From an uncultured Bacteroides sp. (lineage in GTDB: Bacteria; Bacteroidota; Bacteroidia; Bacteroidales; Bacteroidaceae), in the NCBI GenBank assembly GCA_900544675.1, contig UQVZ01000070.1, positions 1 through 10,419 on the forward strand: a stretch of DNA of 10,419 bases, written 5' to 3'. The notes beneath the pieces were generated by a model, which was given only the letters and a program-made list of their open reading frames with translations, had not been told where the DNA came from and did not search any database. Positions within the stretch are counted from its first letter, which is position 1. Each line of letters starts with the position of its first letter. Shown piece after piece: positions 1 to 8,456 of the stretch. Both the position numbers and the translations under genes were made by a program.

Positions 1-29
1 GTGTGTAGTTTCTCATAAGTAATAGTGTC

Positions 30-89
30 AAAGGTGTGCTGTAAGGGAGTGAGGCTGCAAGGCTCTCTTCCGTGTGGCACACCTTTTTT
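30..89 (+). terminator. Rho-independent-type terminator hairpin
   Basis: A perfect 10-bp stem (AAAGGTGTGC at 30-39, GCACACCTTT at 77-86) closes an inner stem (43-49 with 63-69, one G-U pair) and is followed by a T-run (84-89). The T-run lies on the plus strand, so it probably ends a plus-strand gene whose stop codon lies before or at the very start of the window. It also faces the end of the minus-strand regulator gene and could stop both, although the minus side has only a short A/T tail. The rest of 1-191 shows no gene that I can support. Confidence 0.7.
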
Positions 90-191
90 GTGTCTGTCTG
101 TGAAGATATAATGTCTTTCGGGCGTGCATATACCTTCATCAGCCTGCGAAGGTATCTTCGTTGAAAACAATAGATATTTGTATGATCCGGA

Positions 192-1859
192 TTATTTCCC
201 TATCTCCATAATCTGTCGTTCGAATCTGTCCCGGTCGATGGCTTTGTTCCGCATTTTGGTGCGGTAATTGTAGATGGTGCTGCTGGAACAACGCAGGAAG
301 TTGGCGATTTTCTTGCCGTCATCGATGCCTAAGCGGAGCAGGGCATATATACGCAACTCTTTGGTGAGCAGGTTATCTTGTTTCAGCACGATTTGCTCAT
401 CGGGTTTCAGCAGAGCATTGAAGTCGGTGATGAACGTTGGGTACAAGTTGAGGAAAGTCGTGTCGAAGTGTAGGTATAAGGCATTCAGTTCATCATCGAT
501 GCTTTCTTTCGATTTCAATAATCTGACCAGTTTTTCGTAGTGACGGTTTATGGTCAGTTTGTATACTTCATTTTGATATTGTTCCATTTTATCGATGTAA
601 GCAGAACATAAGTCGAAGAACTGAGCAATATATTGCTCTTTCATCTCGTTGATTTCTTTCAGTTGTGAGTTCCGGTTATTCAGCCGGACATTGGCATTGC
701 TGAGTTCTTCATTCGCGTGATTCAGGTCGGAATTCAGTTGTTGCAGTTTGTCGTTGTTTTGGCGCAGAATCTCTTTGATGTTCGCTATCTTTTTCATCTG
801 CAGGTAAATATACACGGTGAGTATCACCAGTAATGCCAGGCAGATGCATACCAGCAAAAGGAAGAAACGAAGTTCGGCTTTGGTATGCGCTTCTTCTTTC
901 TGGTAGTAAGTGCTGACCGTAGAATAGAATTGGTAAGTCTGGTAGGCACGGAAGTGTACGCCTGCAGCTACCGCATCGTCCAGTGCCGACTGGATATACT
1001 TGAAGATTTGCGACAGGCTTTCGTGTTGGTAATTCTCTATAGCTAAGGTTTGTAGTGCGACGTGTTCGCGTGTGGCGTTCCGTATGTCGGTAATGGCGGA
1101 TAACATCAGGTATTTGTTCCGTTCTTCTTCCATCCCCATATTGTCGTAGGCGATAGCCAGCATATAGTTGAGAATGGCAAAGTGGGGTGTGCCCGGTTTC
1201 TCTATAGCCAGTAAGGGCTTGAGCTCTTTTTCTGCCTGCTGGGGATTACTTGCCAGCTTTTCTCCTATCTTGAAGGTCTGGCTATCGAACAAGGCAGGGT
1301 CAGTATAGGTCAGGAACGAATCACGGTAGGTTTCGTATTGCTGGAAAGTACGTTGGCTGTTGGGTACCGATGCTGAATAATATTCCGAAAATTGCATATA
1401 GGCATAATAATAGGAAGCAAGCAGACGGGTAGGCAACTTCTTCAAGGGAATCTGATTTAAGAGATCTTCCGCTTCCCGGTACATGCCGCACAGGGCATAC
1501 AGTTGCGACAGTGCCAATTGCATTTCGTACAGCTTGTCGGTCTGTTGGGATGTCTGTGCGAGGTGGATATTGCGTTGCACATACACGATTGCCGAATCGA
1601 CATTGAATTTCTGGTACTCTTTGTATAAAGCGTTGTTGAGGTTGTATGCTTGTTCAACCGAAAGGGTATCGGCTAATAGCGCACTTTTTATTTTCTTGAT
1701 TCTTTCCTCTTTCTGATATACGAAATGTTGTTTATGGTCGATGGTTTTGTTCAGTGAATCTTTCAGTGTTTCCAAGTTTATGGCATAGGTGTACACCGTA
1801 CCGATTGTCAGAAGAAAAGACAGTATGTATCGAAGTCTGTTTTGTATCCAAATACTCAT
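192..1859 (-). CDS. SusR-like membrane-spanning transcriptional regulator (DUF6377-type)
   Basis: This 555-residue protein probably senses a sugar in the periplasm and switches on the adjacent operon. Residues about 10-26 form a hydrophobic N-terminal signal or anchor. Residues about 30-325 are rich in helices and in Tyr/Ala pairs typical of TPR-like repeats (for example 113-135 and 226-255). A strong membrane segment lies at about 332-354, followed by a coiled coil at about 357-405 with repeated Leu/Asn/Glu heptads. The C-terminus (about 498-540, with LRLGIDDGKKIANFL and then SSSTIYNYRTKMRNKA) reads as a LuxR/SusR-style helix-turn-helix. This layout matches SusR, the regulator of the Bacteroides starch locus. 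There is no histidine kinase or receiver domain, so it is not a hybrid two-component protein. It is divergent from the SusC gene across 293 bp. The start at 1859 precedes the signal segment directly. The inducer cannot be read from the sequence; a fructan-derived sugar is inferred from the neighbours. Confidence 0.88.
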   Translation of the reverse strand: MSIWIQNRLRYILSFLLTIGTVYTYAINLETLKDSLNKTIDHKQHFVYQKEERIKKIKSALLADTLSVEQAYNLNNALYKEYQKFNVDSAIVYVQRNIHLAQTSQQTDKLYEMQLALSQLYALCGMYREAEDLLNQIPLKKLPTRLLASYYYAYMQFSEYYSASVPNSQRTFQQYETYRDSFLTYTDPALFDSQTFKIGEKLASNPQQAEKELKPLLAIEKPGTPHFAILNYMLAIAYDNMGMEEERNKYLMLSAITDIRNATREHVALQTLAIENYQHESLSQIFKYIQSALDDAVAAGVHFRAYQTYQFYSTVSTYYQKEEAHTKAELRFFLLLVCICLALLVILTVYIYLQMKKIANIKEILRQNNDKLQQLNSDLNHANEELSNANVRLNNRNSQLKEINEMKEQYIAQFFDLCSAYIDKMEQYQNEVYKLTINRHYEKLVRLLKSKESIDDELNALYLHFDTTFLNLYPTFITDFNALLKPDEQIVLKQDNLLTKELRIYALLRLGIDDGKKIANFLRCSSSTIYNYRTKMRNKAIDRDRFERQIMEIGK

Positions 1860-2053
1860 AATGATTCGCGTTTTTAATGGTACGGGTCTGCTTCCTTTTC
1901 ATGGTTTGGAATATGCAGCAAAGCGTCTGAAATGCAATATTACTAAAAACTTTCAAAAATGTTTCATCTTGTGTTCAAAATTTTATAGTCAAAATCGAGG
2001 CTATGATTCATTCAGTCTACATTTTATGTGTGTTAACTATTTGTTTTTCAGTA

Positions 2054-2079
2054 TTGTAGCATTTTTGTAACTCTACAAA
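2054..2079. promoter_or_regulatory. Candidate operator: TTGTA/TACAA repeat cluster
   Basis: Three copies of one short word lie together: TTGTA at 2054 and at 2065 in the same orientation, 11 bp apart (about one helical turn), and TACAA at 2074 inverted. The last two make the interrupted palindrome TTTGTAACTCTACAAA (2064-2079). The cluster sits just upstream of the predicted -33 element of the SusC promoter, where an activator normally binds, and its right arm overlaps the candidate minus-strand promoter. Binding by the divergent SusR-like regulator is an inference; I know of no established consensus for this family. Confidence 0.4.
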
Positions 2080-2083
2080 CTTA
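2076..2083 (-). promoter_or_regulatory. Candidate promoter (-7 element) of the regulator gene
   Basis: Read on the minus strand this is TAAGTTTG, an exact match to the Bacteroides -7 consensus TAnnTTTG. No TTTG was found at the expected upstream distance, and the resulting leader to the start at 1859 would be about 210 nt, which is long. It is the only full -7 match seen on this strand in the intergenic region. It overlaps the palindrome at 2064-2079, which would allow autoregulation. Confidence 0.3.
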
Positions 2084-2096
2084 GTCCTAAGAAAAA

Positions 2097-2124
2097 TTTG
2101 CTATTCTTTATTTCGATAGCTTTG
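2097..2124 (+). promoter_or_regulatory. Promoter of the SusC-SusD operon
   Basis: TTTG at 2097-2100 and TAGCTTTG at 2117-2124 match the Bacteroides sigma-factor elements (-33 TTTG, -7 TAnnTTTG). The -7 match is exact. The 16-bp gap is shorter than the usual spacing of about 19-21 bp, which fits a promoter that needs an activator. Transcription would begin near 2130 and give a short A/T-rich leader of roughly 20-25 nt before the ATG at 2153. Confidence 0.6.
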
Positions 2125-2152
2125 CGATGTATTAATTTTAAAAGTAAACGCC

Positions 2153-5100
2153 ATGGAAAACATGAAAAGAATTGTTTCTCTTGCGCTTTTCCTCATATTA
2201 TGTATATCGGTGAAGGCGCAGAATCTGCAAGTGAGTGGAACAGTGGTTGCCAAGGCAGACGGGTTCCCCGTTATTGGCGCTTCTGTTGTGGAAGTTGGTA
2301 ATACAACAAACGGAATCATTACTGATTTGGATGGTAATTTCACGTTGACGGTGAAAGAAGGTGCAGAGATTTCAATCTCGTACATCGGATGCAAGACGCA
2401 GGTCCTGAAAGCCCAAGCCGTGATGAACATCGTGTTGGAAGAAGATTCCGAAGTGTTGGATGAAGTGGTGGTGACGGGTTATACCACACAGCGCAAGGCA
2501 GACTTGACCGGTGCCATATCGGTAGTCAGTATGGATGAAATCGCCAAGCAGAATGAAAACAACCCGATGAAAGCGTTGCAAGGACGTGTGCCCGGTATGA
2601 ATATTACTGCCGATGGTAATCCGAGCGGTTCGACAACGATTCGTATTCGTGGTGTCGGAACCTTAAACAACAATGACCCGCTTTTTATTATCGACGGTGT
2701 GCCTACCAAGAGTGGCATGCACGAACTGAACGGTAATGATATCGAATCTATTCAGGTATTGAAGGATGCGGCTTCGGCTTCTATCTATGGTTCGCGTGCT
2801 GCAAACGGTGTGATTATCATTACGACCAAGAAAGGAAAAGAAGGCCAGTTGAAAGTGAACTTCGATGCATCGGTTTCAGCTTCGATGTACACAAACAAGA
2901 TGGAAGTGCTGAATGCGGAAGAATACGGGCGTGCCATGTGGCAGGCATACGTCAATGGAGGCCAGGACCCGAACACCAATCCTTTGGGATATAAATACGA
3001 TTGGGGATATGATGCCAATGGTTATCCTCAGTTGAACGGAATCAGCATGTCCCGTTTCCTGGATTCAAGCCATCAGACCCCTTCTGCCGATACAGACTGG
3101 TTTGACGAGACTACCCGTACAGGCGTTATCCAACAGTACAACGTGTCGGTAAGCAACGGTTCGGAAAAAGGTTCTTCTTTTTTCTCTTTGGGATATTATA
3201 AGAACTTGGGTATTATCAAGCAGAGCGATTTCGAACGCCTTTCTGCCCGTATGAATACAGAATACAACCTGATTGGAAAGGTGTTGACGATAGGTGAGCA
3301 TTTTACTTTGAACCGCACTTCGGAAGTACAGGCGCCGGACGGTTTCCTGCAGAATGTGCTCCAGTTCAATCCTTCTTTGCCCGTTTATACCATTGACGGC
3401 GAGTATGCAGGTCCGGTAGGAGGTTATCCCGACCGTGAGAATCCTGTAGCCCGTTTGGACAGAAACTCGGACAACCGTTATACTTACTGGCGTATGTTCG
3501 GTGATGCTTATTTGAACTTGAATCCCTTTAAAGGTTTCAATATCCGTACGACATTCGGTCTGGATTATGCACAGAAGCAACAACGCATCTTCACTTATCC
3601 GATTACGGAAGGCAATATGGCGAATGACACCAATGCGGTAGAAGCCAAGCAGGAGCATTGGACCAAATGGATGTGGAACGCCGTTGCTACCTATAACCTT
3701 GAAATCGGAAAGCACCGCGGTGATGTCATGGCAGGTGTGGAATTGAATCGGGAAGATGATATCAACTTCTCGGGATATAAGGAAGATTTCTCCATCTTGA
3801 ATCCCGACTATATGTGGCCCGATGCAGGTGTAGGCATTGCCCAGGCTTATGGTACAGGCGAAGGATATTCGTTGGTTTCTTTCTTCGGCAAGTTGAATTA
3901 TACGTATGATGACAAATACTTGTTCTCGTTCACTATCCGTCGTGACGGATCTTCACGTTTTGGTAAGAACAACCGCTATGCTACATTCCCTTCGGCATCT
4001 ATCGGATGGAGAATCAGCAGCGAGAAGTTTATGGAGAAAACGAGAACCTGGCTGGATGATTTGAAAATCCGTGCTTCTTGGGGACAGACCGGTAACCAGG
4101 AGATATCCAATATTGCACGCTATACGATTTATGTGCCTAACTATGGTACTTCATCATTCGGCGGACAGACTTACGGTACATCGTATGACATTGCGGGTAC
4201 TAATGGAGGAAGCATCCTGCAATCAGGTTTCAAACGCGACCAGATAGGAAATGATGACATAAAATGGGAAACGACTACGCAGACCAACATCGGTCTTGAT
4301 TTTTCGTTGTTCAACCAAAGCCTGTATGGTTCATTCGACTGGTATTATAAGAAAACTACCGATATCCTTGTACAGATGGCAGGTATCGCAGCCATGGGTG
4401 AAGGAAGCACCCAATGGATTAATGCCGGTGAAATGGAGAATAAAGGTTTTGAATTGAACTTGGGTTACCGCAATACGACTGCATTTGGCTTGAAGTATGA
4501 TTTGAATGCGAATATTTCTGCTTACCGCAATAAGATTACGGCACTTCCGGCTACAGTAGCTGCCAACGGAACATTTGGTGGTAACGGTGTGGAAAGTGTG
4601 ATTGGACATCCTAACGGTTCGCAAGTAGGTTATGTGGCAGACGGTATATTCAAGTCGCAGGAAGAGATAGATAATCATGCCACTCAGGAAGGTGCCGGCC
4701 TGGGACGTATCCGCTGGCGTGACCTGAACGGAGATGGTGTTATCAGCGAAGCAGACCAGACTTGGATTTATGACCCTACTCCGGCATTTAGCTATGGATT
4801 GAACATTTATCTTGAATACAAGAACTTCGACTTGACTTTGTTCTGGCAAGGCGTACAGGGAGTAGATATTATCAGTGACCTGAAGAAAGAAACAGATTTG
4901 TGGAGCGGATTGAACATCGGTTTCCTGAACAAAGGAAAACGAGTGCTTGATGCTTGGTCTCCTACGAATCCGGATTCCGATATACCGGCACTGGCACGTG
5001 ACGATGTGAACAATGAAAAGCGTGTATCTACTTATTTTGTAGAAAACGGCTCGTTCCTGAAGCTCCGTAACATCCAGTTGGGTTACAACATTCCTCAGCG

Positions 5101-5263
5101 CTGGGCACAGAAAATAAAGATGGACCGTTTGCGTCTGTATGTAAGTGCACAAAACCTGTGGACCATCAAGAGCAAAGAGTTTACGGGAGTTGACCCGGAG
5201 AATCCGAATTACGGATATCCTATTCCGCTGAACGTGACTTTTGGAGTTAATGTTAGTTTTTAA
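2153..5263 (+). CDS. SusC-like TonB-dependent outer-membrane transporter
   Basis: This 1036-residue protein is a SusC/RagA-family beta-barrel that would import oligosaccharides across the outer membrane using TonB energy, capped by the SusD protein encoded next. A signal peptide spans residues 1-22, with likely cleavage after VKA. A carboxypeptidase-regulatory-like beta-sandwich covers about 27-95 (VSGTVV, TDLDGNFTL, SISYIGC). The family signature DEVVVTGY is at 103-110. The plug follows, with PLFIIDGVP at 176-184 and IQVLKDAASASIYGSRAANG at 200-219. The remainder is barrel and ends in the outer-membrane-type terminus NVSF with a final Phe. No STN domain precedes the plug, so signalling through an anti-sigma factor is not expected; this agrees with control by the divergent regulator. 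Length is normal for the family. ATG at 2162 is a possible alternative start. Substrate assignment to fructan rests on the GH32 gene in the same operon. Confidence 0.95.
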   Translation: MENMKRIVSLALFLILCISVKAQNLQVSGTVVAKADGFPVIGASVVEVGNTTNGIITDLDGNFTLTVKEGAEISISYIGCKTQVLKAQAVMNIVLEEDSEVLDEVVVTGYTTQRKADLTGAISVVSMDEIAKQNENNPMKALQGRVPGMNITADGNPSGSTTIRIRGVGTLNNNDPLFIIDGVPTKSGMHELNGNDIESIQVLKDAASASIYGSRAANGVIIITTKKGKEGQLKVNFDASVSASMYTNKMEVLNAEEYGRAMWQAYVNGGQDPNTNPLGYKYDWGYDANGYPQLNGISMSRFLDSSHQTPSADTDWFDETTRTGVIQQYNVSVSNGSEKGSSFFSLGYYKNLGIIKQSDFERLSARMNTEYNLIGKVLTIGEHFTLNRTSEVQAPDGFLQNVLQFNPSLPVYTIDGEYAGPVGGYPDRENPVARLDRNSDNRYTYWRMFGDAYLNLNPFKGFNIRTTFGLDYAQKQQRIFTYPITEGNMANDTNAVEAKQEHWTKWMWNAVATYNLEIGKHRGDVMAGVELNREDDINFSGYKEDFSILNPDYMWPDAGVGIAQAYGTGEGYSLVSFFGKLNYTYDDKYLFSFTIRRDGSSRFGKNNRYATFPSASIGWRISSEKFMEKTRTWLDDLKIRASWGQTGNQEISNIARYTIYVPNYGTSSFGGQTYGTSYDIAGTNGGSILQSGFKRDQIGNDDIKWETTTQTNIGLDFSLFNQSLYGSFDWYYKKTTDILVQMAGIAAMGEGSTQWINAGEMENKGFELNLGYRNTTAFGLKYDLNANISAYRNKITALPATVAANGTFGGNGVESVIGHPNGSQVGYVADGIFKSQEEIDNHATQEGAGLGRIRWRDLNGDGVISEADQTWIYDPTPAFSYGLNIYLEYKNFDLTLFWQGVQGVDIISDLKKETDLWSGLNIGFLNKGKRVLDAWSPTNPDSDIPALARDDVNNEKRVSTYFVENGSFLKLRNIQLGYNIPQRWAQKIKMDRLRLYVSAQNLWTIKSKEFTGVDPENPNYGYPIPLNVTFGVNVSF

Positions 5264-5288
5264 TAAATGAATGTTTAGACAGAAGATT

Positions 5289-7025
5289 ATGAAAAAGATA
5301 ATATATACGACTTTATTAGGACTTGCTTTGACATGTACCGGTTGTTCTGATTTCCTGGAAGAGCAGGTTCCGCAAGGGACAATCGACAACGAGCAGTTAC
5401 AAGACCCTGAATATGTAGACAATCTGGTGGTGTCTGCCTATGCGGTATGGATTTCGGCAGAAGATATCAACTCTTCTTTCACTTTATGGAATTATGATGT
5501 ACGTTCGGATGATGCCTACAAAGGTGGAAACGGAACAGAAGACGGTGATGTCTTTCATGCGTTGGAGATTTCACAGGGTGTTATGACTACGGCATGGAAC
5601 ATCAGTGACATGTGGCAACGTTTGTATAACTGCATCTCGCGTGCCAATACGGCTCTGCAACTGTTGAACCAAATGGATGAAAGCACTTATTCGCTGAAGC
5701 AGCAACGCATTGCCGAAATGAGATTCCTGCGTGGACATGGACATTTCCTGTTGAAGCAGTTGTATAAGCACATCGTATTGGCGAATGATGAAAACCTTTC
5801 TCCGGAAGAGTACAATAATTTGTCGAACAACACTTATACCAATGATGAAAGCTGGCAACAGATTGCCAATGATTTCGAATTTGCCTACGAGAATCTTCCC
5901 GATGCACAGGCTGATAAAGGAAGACCGACCAAGGCTGCGGCTGCCGCTTATCTTGCCAAGACCTATCTGTATAAAGCTTACCGGCAAGATAATCCGGACA
6001 ATAATGAAGTGACCGGCATCAATGCGGAAGACTTGCAAAAGGTGGTTCAGTATACGGAGTCATCCATTATGTCTGCCGGAGGATACGCATTGGAATCTGA
6101 TTTCCATAACAATTTCCGTCCGGAACCTCAATACGAGAATGGAGTTGAATCCTTGTGGGCTATGCAGTACTCTATGAACGACGGTACGACTTATGGTAAC
6201 TGCAACTGGGGATATGGTTTGATTGTTCCCAATATTCCAGGGGTAACAGATGGTGGATGCGACTTTTATAAACCGAGCCAGAACCTGGTGAATGCTTTCC
6301 GTACAGATGCTGAAGGACATCCTTATTTCGATACATTCAATGATAATGATTATGCAATGACTACCGAAACAGCCGATCCGCGTTTGTTCCTTACTGTGGG
6401 TATACCGGGATTGCCTTATGAATTCAATAAGAATTACATGATGGACCGTTCGTCTACCTGGAGCCGGAGTAACGGCTTATATGGCTATTATGTAGCATTG
6501 AAACAAAATGTAGACCCTGATTGCGATTATCTGGTAAGAGGTAACGGTTATTGGGGAAGCTCGATGAACCATATTGTCATCCGTTATGCAGATGTGCTCT
6601 TGATGCGTGCGGAAGCTCTGATTCAGCTGAATGACGGGCGTATTTCCGAAGCGATTGATTTGATAAATCAGGTGCGTAACCGTGCCCGTCAAAGCACATC
6701 CATGATTTCGGATTATCCGGCAGCATACAATGTAACTTTCAATGTACAGCCTTATACAGGCACCTATACACAGGCAGAAGCACTGAAGATGTTGAAGTTC
6801 GAACGCCGTTTGGAACTGGCTATGGAGTGTGACCGTTTCTTTGATTTGGTACGCTGGGGAGAAGCAGCTGAGGTATTGAACCGATATTATGCTCAAGAAG
6901 CCAATGATTGTACCATTTATACGAGTGCCTCGTTTACGAAAAACAAGAACGAATACCTTCCTGTTCCGTTTGCGCAAATCAGTGCAAGTAATGGCAACTA
7001 TATTCAGAACTGCGGTAATTGGTAA
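5289..7025 (+). CDS. SusD-like (RagB/SusD family) surface glycan-binding lipoprotein
   Basis: A 578-residue protein that would bind glycan at the cell surface and form the lid of the SusC channel. I prefer the ATG at 5289 to the in-frame ATG at 5271, because the 5289 start gives a clean lipoprotein signal (MKKIIYTTLLGLALTCTG) with Cys19 as the lipidated residue. The sequence just after it (SDFLEE) is the usual acidic start of mature SusD proteins and a likely surface-export signal. Family hallmarks follow: the N-terminal TPR-like part with MWQRLYNCISRANTALQLL at about 108-126, the motif ADVLLMRAEAL at 434-444, ERRLELAMECDRFFDLVRW at about 505-523, and an ending of the type EYLPVPFAQISAS. The gene lies 25 bp after the SusC gene and 22 bp before the next, so it is cotranscribed. 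The sugar specificity cannot be read from the sequence. Confidence 0.94.
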   Translation: MKKIIYTTLLGLALTCTGCSDFLEEQVPQGTIDNEQLQDPEYVDNLVVSAYAVWISAEDINSSFTLWNYDVRSDDAYKGGNGTEDGDVFHALEISQGVMTTAWNISDMWQRLYNCISRANTALQLLNQMDESTYSLKQQRIAEMRFLRGHGHFLLKQLYKHIVLANDENLSPEEYNNLSNNTYTNDESWQQIANDFEFAYENLPDAQADKGRPTKAAAAAYLAKTYLYKAYRQDNPDNNEVTGINAEDLQKVVQYTESSIMSAGGYALESDFHNNFRPEPQYENGVESLWAMQYSMNDGTTYGNCNWGYGLIVPNIPGVTDGGCDFYKPSQNLVNAFRTDAEGHPYFDTFNDNDYAMTTETADPRLFLTVGIPGLPYEFNKNYMMDRSSTWSRSNGLYGYYVALKQNVDPDCDYLVRGNGYWGSSMNHIVIRYADVLLMRAEALIQLNDGRISEAIDLINQVRNRARQSTSMISDYPAAYNVTFNVQPYTGTYTQAEALKMLKFERRLELAMECDRFFDLVRWGEAAEVLNRYYAQEANDCTIYTSASFTKNKNEYLPVPFAQISASNGNYIQNCGNW

Positions 7026-7047
7026 TAACTTTTAATATGTAGAAATT

Positions 7048-8448
7048 ATGATGAACACGATACATAAAATCAAGATGTTTTTCCTGGCTGCGGTATTGCT
7101 GGTTGCCGTGTCGGGATGTAACGATGATAATACTTCCGACCTCCGGTTGGATGGTGATACCTGGCTGGAAGCTCTCCAACTGGACGAATATACAGGGGTG
7201 ATAGACAACACCAATATGACAGTCGTTGTCGGTGTGCCGGAAACTTATGACACACATGCCATGTCAGTGACTGCAATAGAAATCTCCGAAGGTGCGGAAG
7301 CATCGGTAAAAGTAGGGGATGTAATCAACTTTTCTTATCCTCAGACAATCACGGTGACGAACGGGGATGCTTATTTGAACTACACGGTGACGGTGAAACA
7401 TGATGAGGCTGCCATTACTTCATTTGTTTTGAACGGCAGTTACATCGGTATCATCAATGAAGAAAGCCATTCCATTCAAGTCAGAGTACCGACAACGGTT
7501 GACATAACCAATATGGTGACAACCATCACGACGACCGATGGAGCGGTGGTTTCTCCGGCATCGGGACAGGGTGTAGATTTCACCGAACCTGTAGAGTTTA
7601 CCGTAAGTTATCAGACTGCTACAGTAGTTTATACCGTGACAGTTGTTCAGTCTGACGCTCCGAGTGCAGCTTATGTAGGCTTGGCTTCTTCCGTTACCGA
7701 ACTGAATCTGGAAGAAAGAGAAGCTGCAAACTGGATGTTGATGAACATACCGAACTCTCAATATATTTCCTTTGACGATGTGCGTACAGGCCGAATTGAC
7801 TTGAGTGAATGTAAGGTAATGTGGTGGCACTTTCATGTAGACGGCGGCATTGATACAATGGATAAGTTTGATGCAGCAGCTCCCGAAGCTGTGCAGGCAG
7901 TTACAGCTATGCGAGACTTCTATGCAAACGGAGGCAGTCTGTTGTTGAGCCGTTATGCAACCTACTATGCGGCAAAGATGGGCGTTACGGCAGACGGAAA
8001 TGCGCCGAATAATTGCTGGGGACAATCGGAAGAGACCGGTGAAATCACTACGGGGCCGTGGAGCTTCTATGTAGACGACAATACCGATCATCCGATTTAT
8101 CAGGGCATTGTGACAAGCATCGACGGAAGAAACGGAGTCTATACTTGCGATGCGGGTTACAGAATCACCAACAGTACAGCCCAATGGCATATCGGTGCAG
8201 ACTGGGGTGGATATGCGACCTTGGACGACTGGAGAAATGCTCACGGAGGCATTGATTTAGGATATGGAGGCGATGGTTCAGTCGTGGTTTGGGAATATCC
8301 GGCTAATGAAGCAGGAGCCCGTGTACTCTGTATCGGTTCGGGCGCATACGACTGGTATTCTTACGATGTGGATGCATCCGGCGACCAGTATCATGGTAAT
8401 GTCGCTACTTTGACTCGCAATGCTATCAACTATTTAACAGGTGAATAA
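7048..8448 (+). CDS. Surface glycan-binding lipoprotein, two Ig-like repeats plus DUF4960-like domain
   Basis: A 466-residue lipoprotein with signal residues 1-23 (AVLLVAVSG) and lipidated Cys24, followed by NDDN, an acidic patch typical of surface-exposed Bacteroidota lipoproteins. Two tandem beta-rich repeats of about 80 residues follow (about 38-117 and 122-201); each ends in a similar strand pattern (YTVTVKHDEAAIT, YTVTVVQSDAPSA), as in Ig-like spacer domains. The C-terminal part (about 205-466) resembles the DUF4960 family and looks like an alpha/beta fold: it contains KVMWWHFHVDGG (256-267) and YANGGSLLLSRYATYYAAKMG (292-312), reminiscent of glutamine-amidotransferase-like folds but with no Cys at the nucleophile position. 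It is also rich in Trp and Tyr, as expected for sugar binding. The gene lies where the B. thetaiotaomicron levan locus encodes its surface levan-binding protein, just ahead of GH32. A binding role is inferred; an enzymatic role is less likely but not excluded. ATG at 7051 is an equally possible start. Confidence 0.8.
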   Translation: MMNTIHKIKMFFLAAVLLVAVSGCNDDNTSDLRLDGDTWLEALQLDEYTGVIDNTNMTVVVGVPETYDTHAMSVTAIEISEGAEASVKVGDVINFSYPQTITVTNGDAYLNYTVTVKHDEAAITSFVLNGSYIGIINEESHSIQVRVPTTVDITNMVTTITTTDGAVVSPASGQGVDFTEPVEFTVSYQTATVVYTVTVVQSDAPSAAYVGLASSVTELNLEEREAANWMLMNIPNSQYISFDDVRTGRIDLSECKVMWWHFHVDGGIDTMDKFDAAAPEAVQAVTAMRDFYANGGSLLLSRYATYYAAKMGVTADGNAPNNCWGQSEETGEITTGPWSFYVDDNTDHPIYQGIVTSIDGRNGVYTCDAGYRITNSTAQWHIGADWGGYATLDDWRNAHGGIDLGYGGDGSVVVWEYPANEAGARVLCIGSGAYDWYSYDVDASGDQYHGNVATLTRNAINYLTGE

Positions 8449-8456
8449 TTTCTAAT

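Noticed and set aside
1789..2070. Plus-strand open frame of 93 codons covering the regulator's start and the intergenic region.
   Set aside because: It overlaps the regulator's signal region in antisense, has no recognisable domain, and runs through the region carrying the divergent promoters.
3065..3715. Minus-strand open frame of 216 codons inside the SusC gene.
   Set aside because: It is an antisense shadow of the barrel region, with no domain or initiation context.
4331..5422. Long minus-strand open frame (363 codons) opposite the end of the SusC gene and the start of the SusD gene.
   Set aside because: It lies wholly antisense to two strongly supported genes, shows no recognisable domain, and its composition (many Ser, Arg, Ile, Val and Cys) is what the complement of these genes would give.
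7420..8244. Minus-strand open frame of 274 codons inside the DUF4960-like gene.
   Set aside because: It is antisense to a well-supported lipoprotein gene and has no family resemblance.
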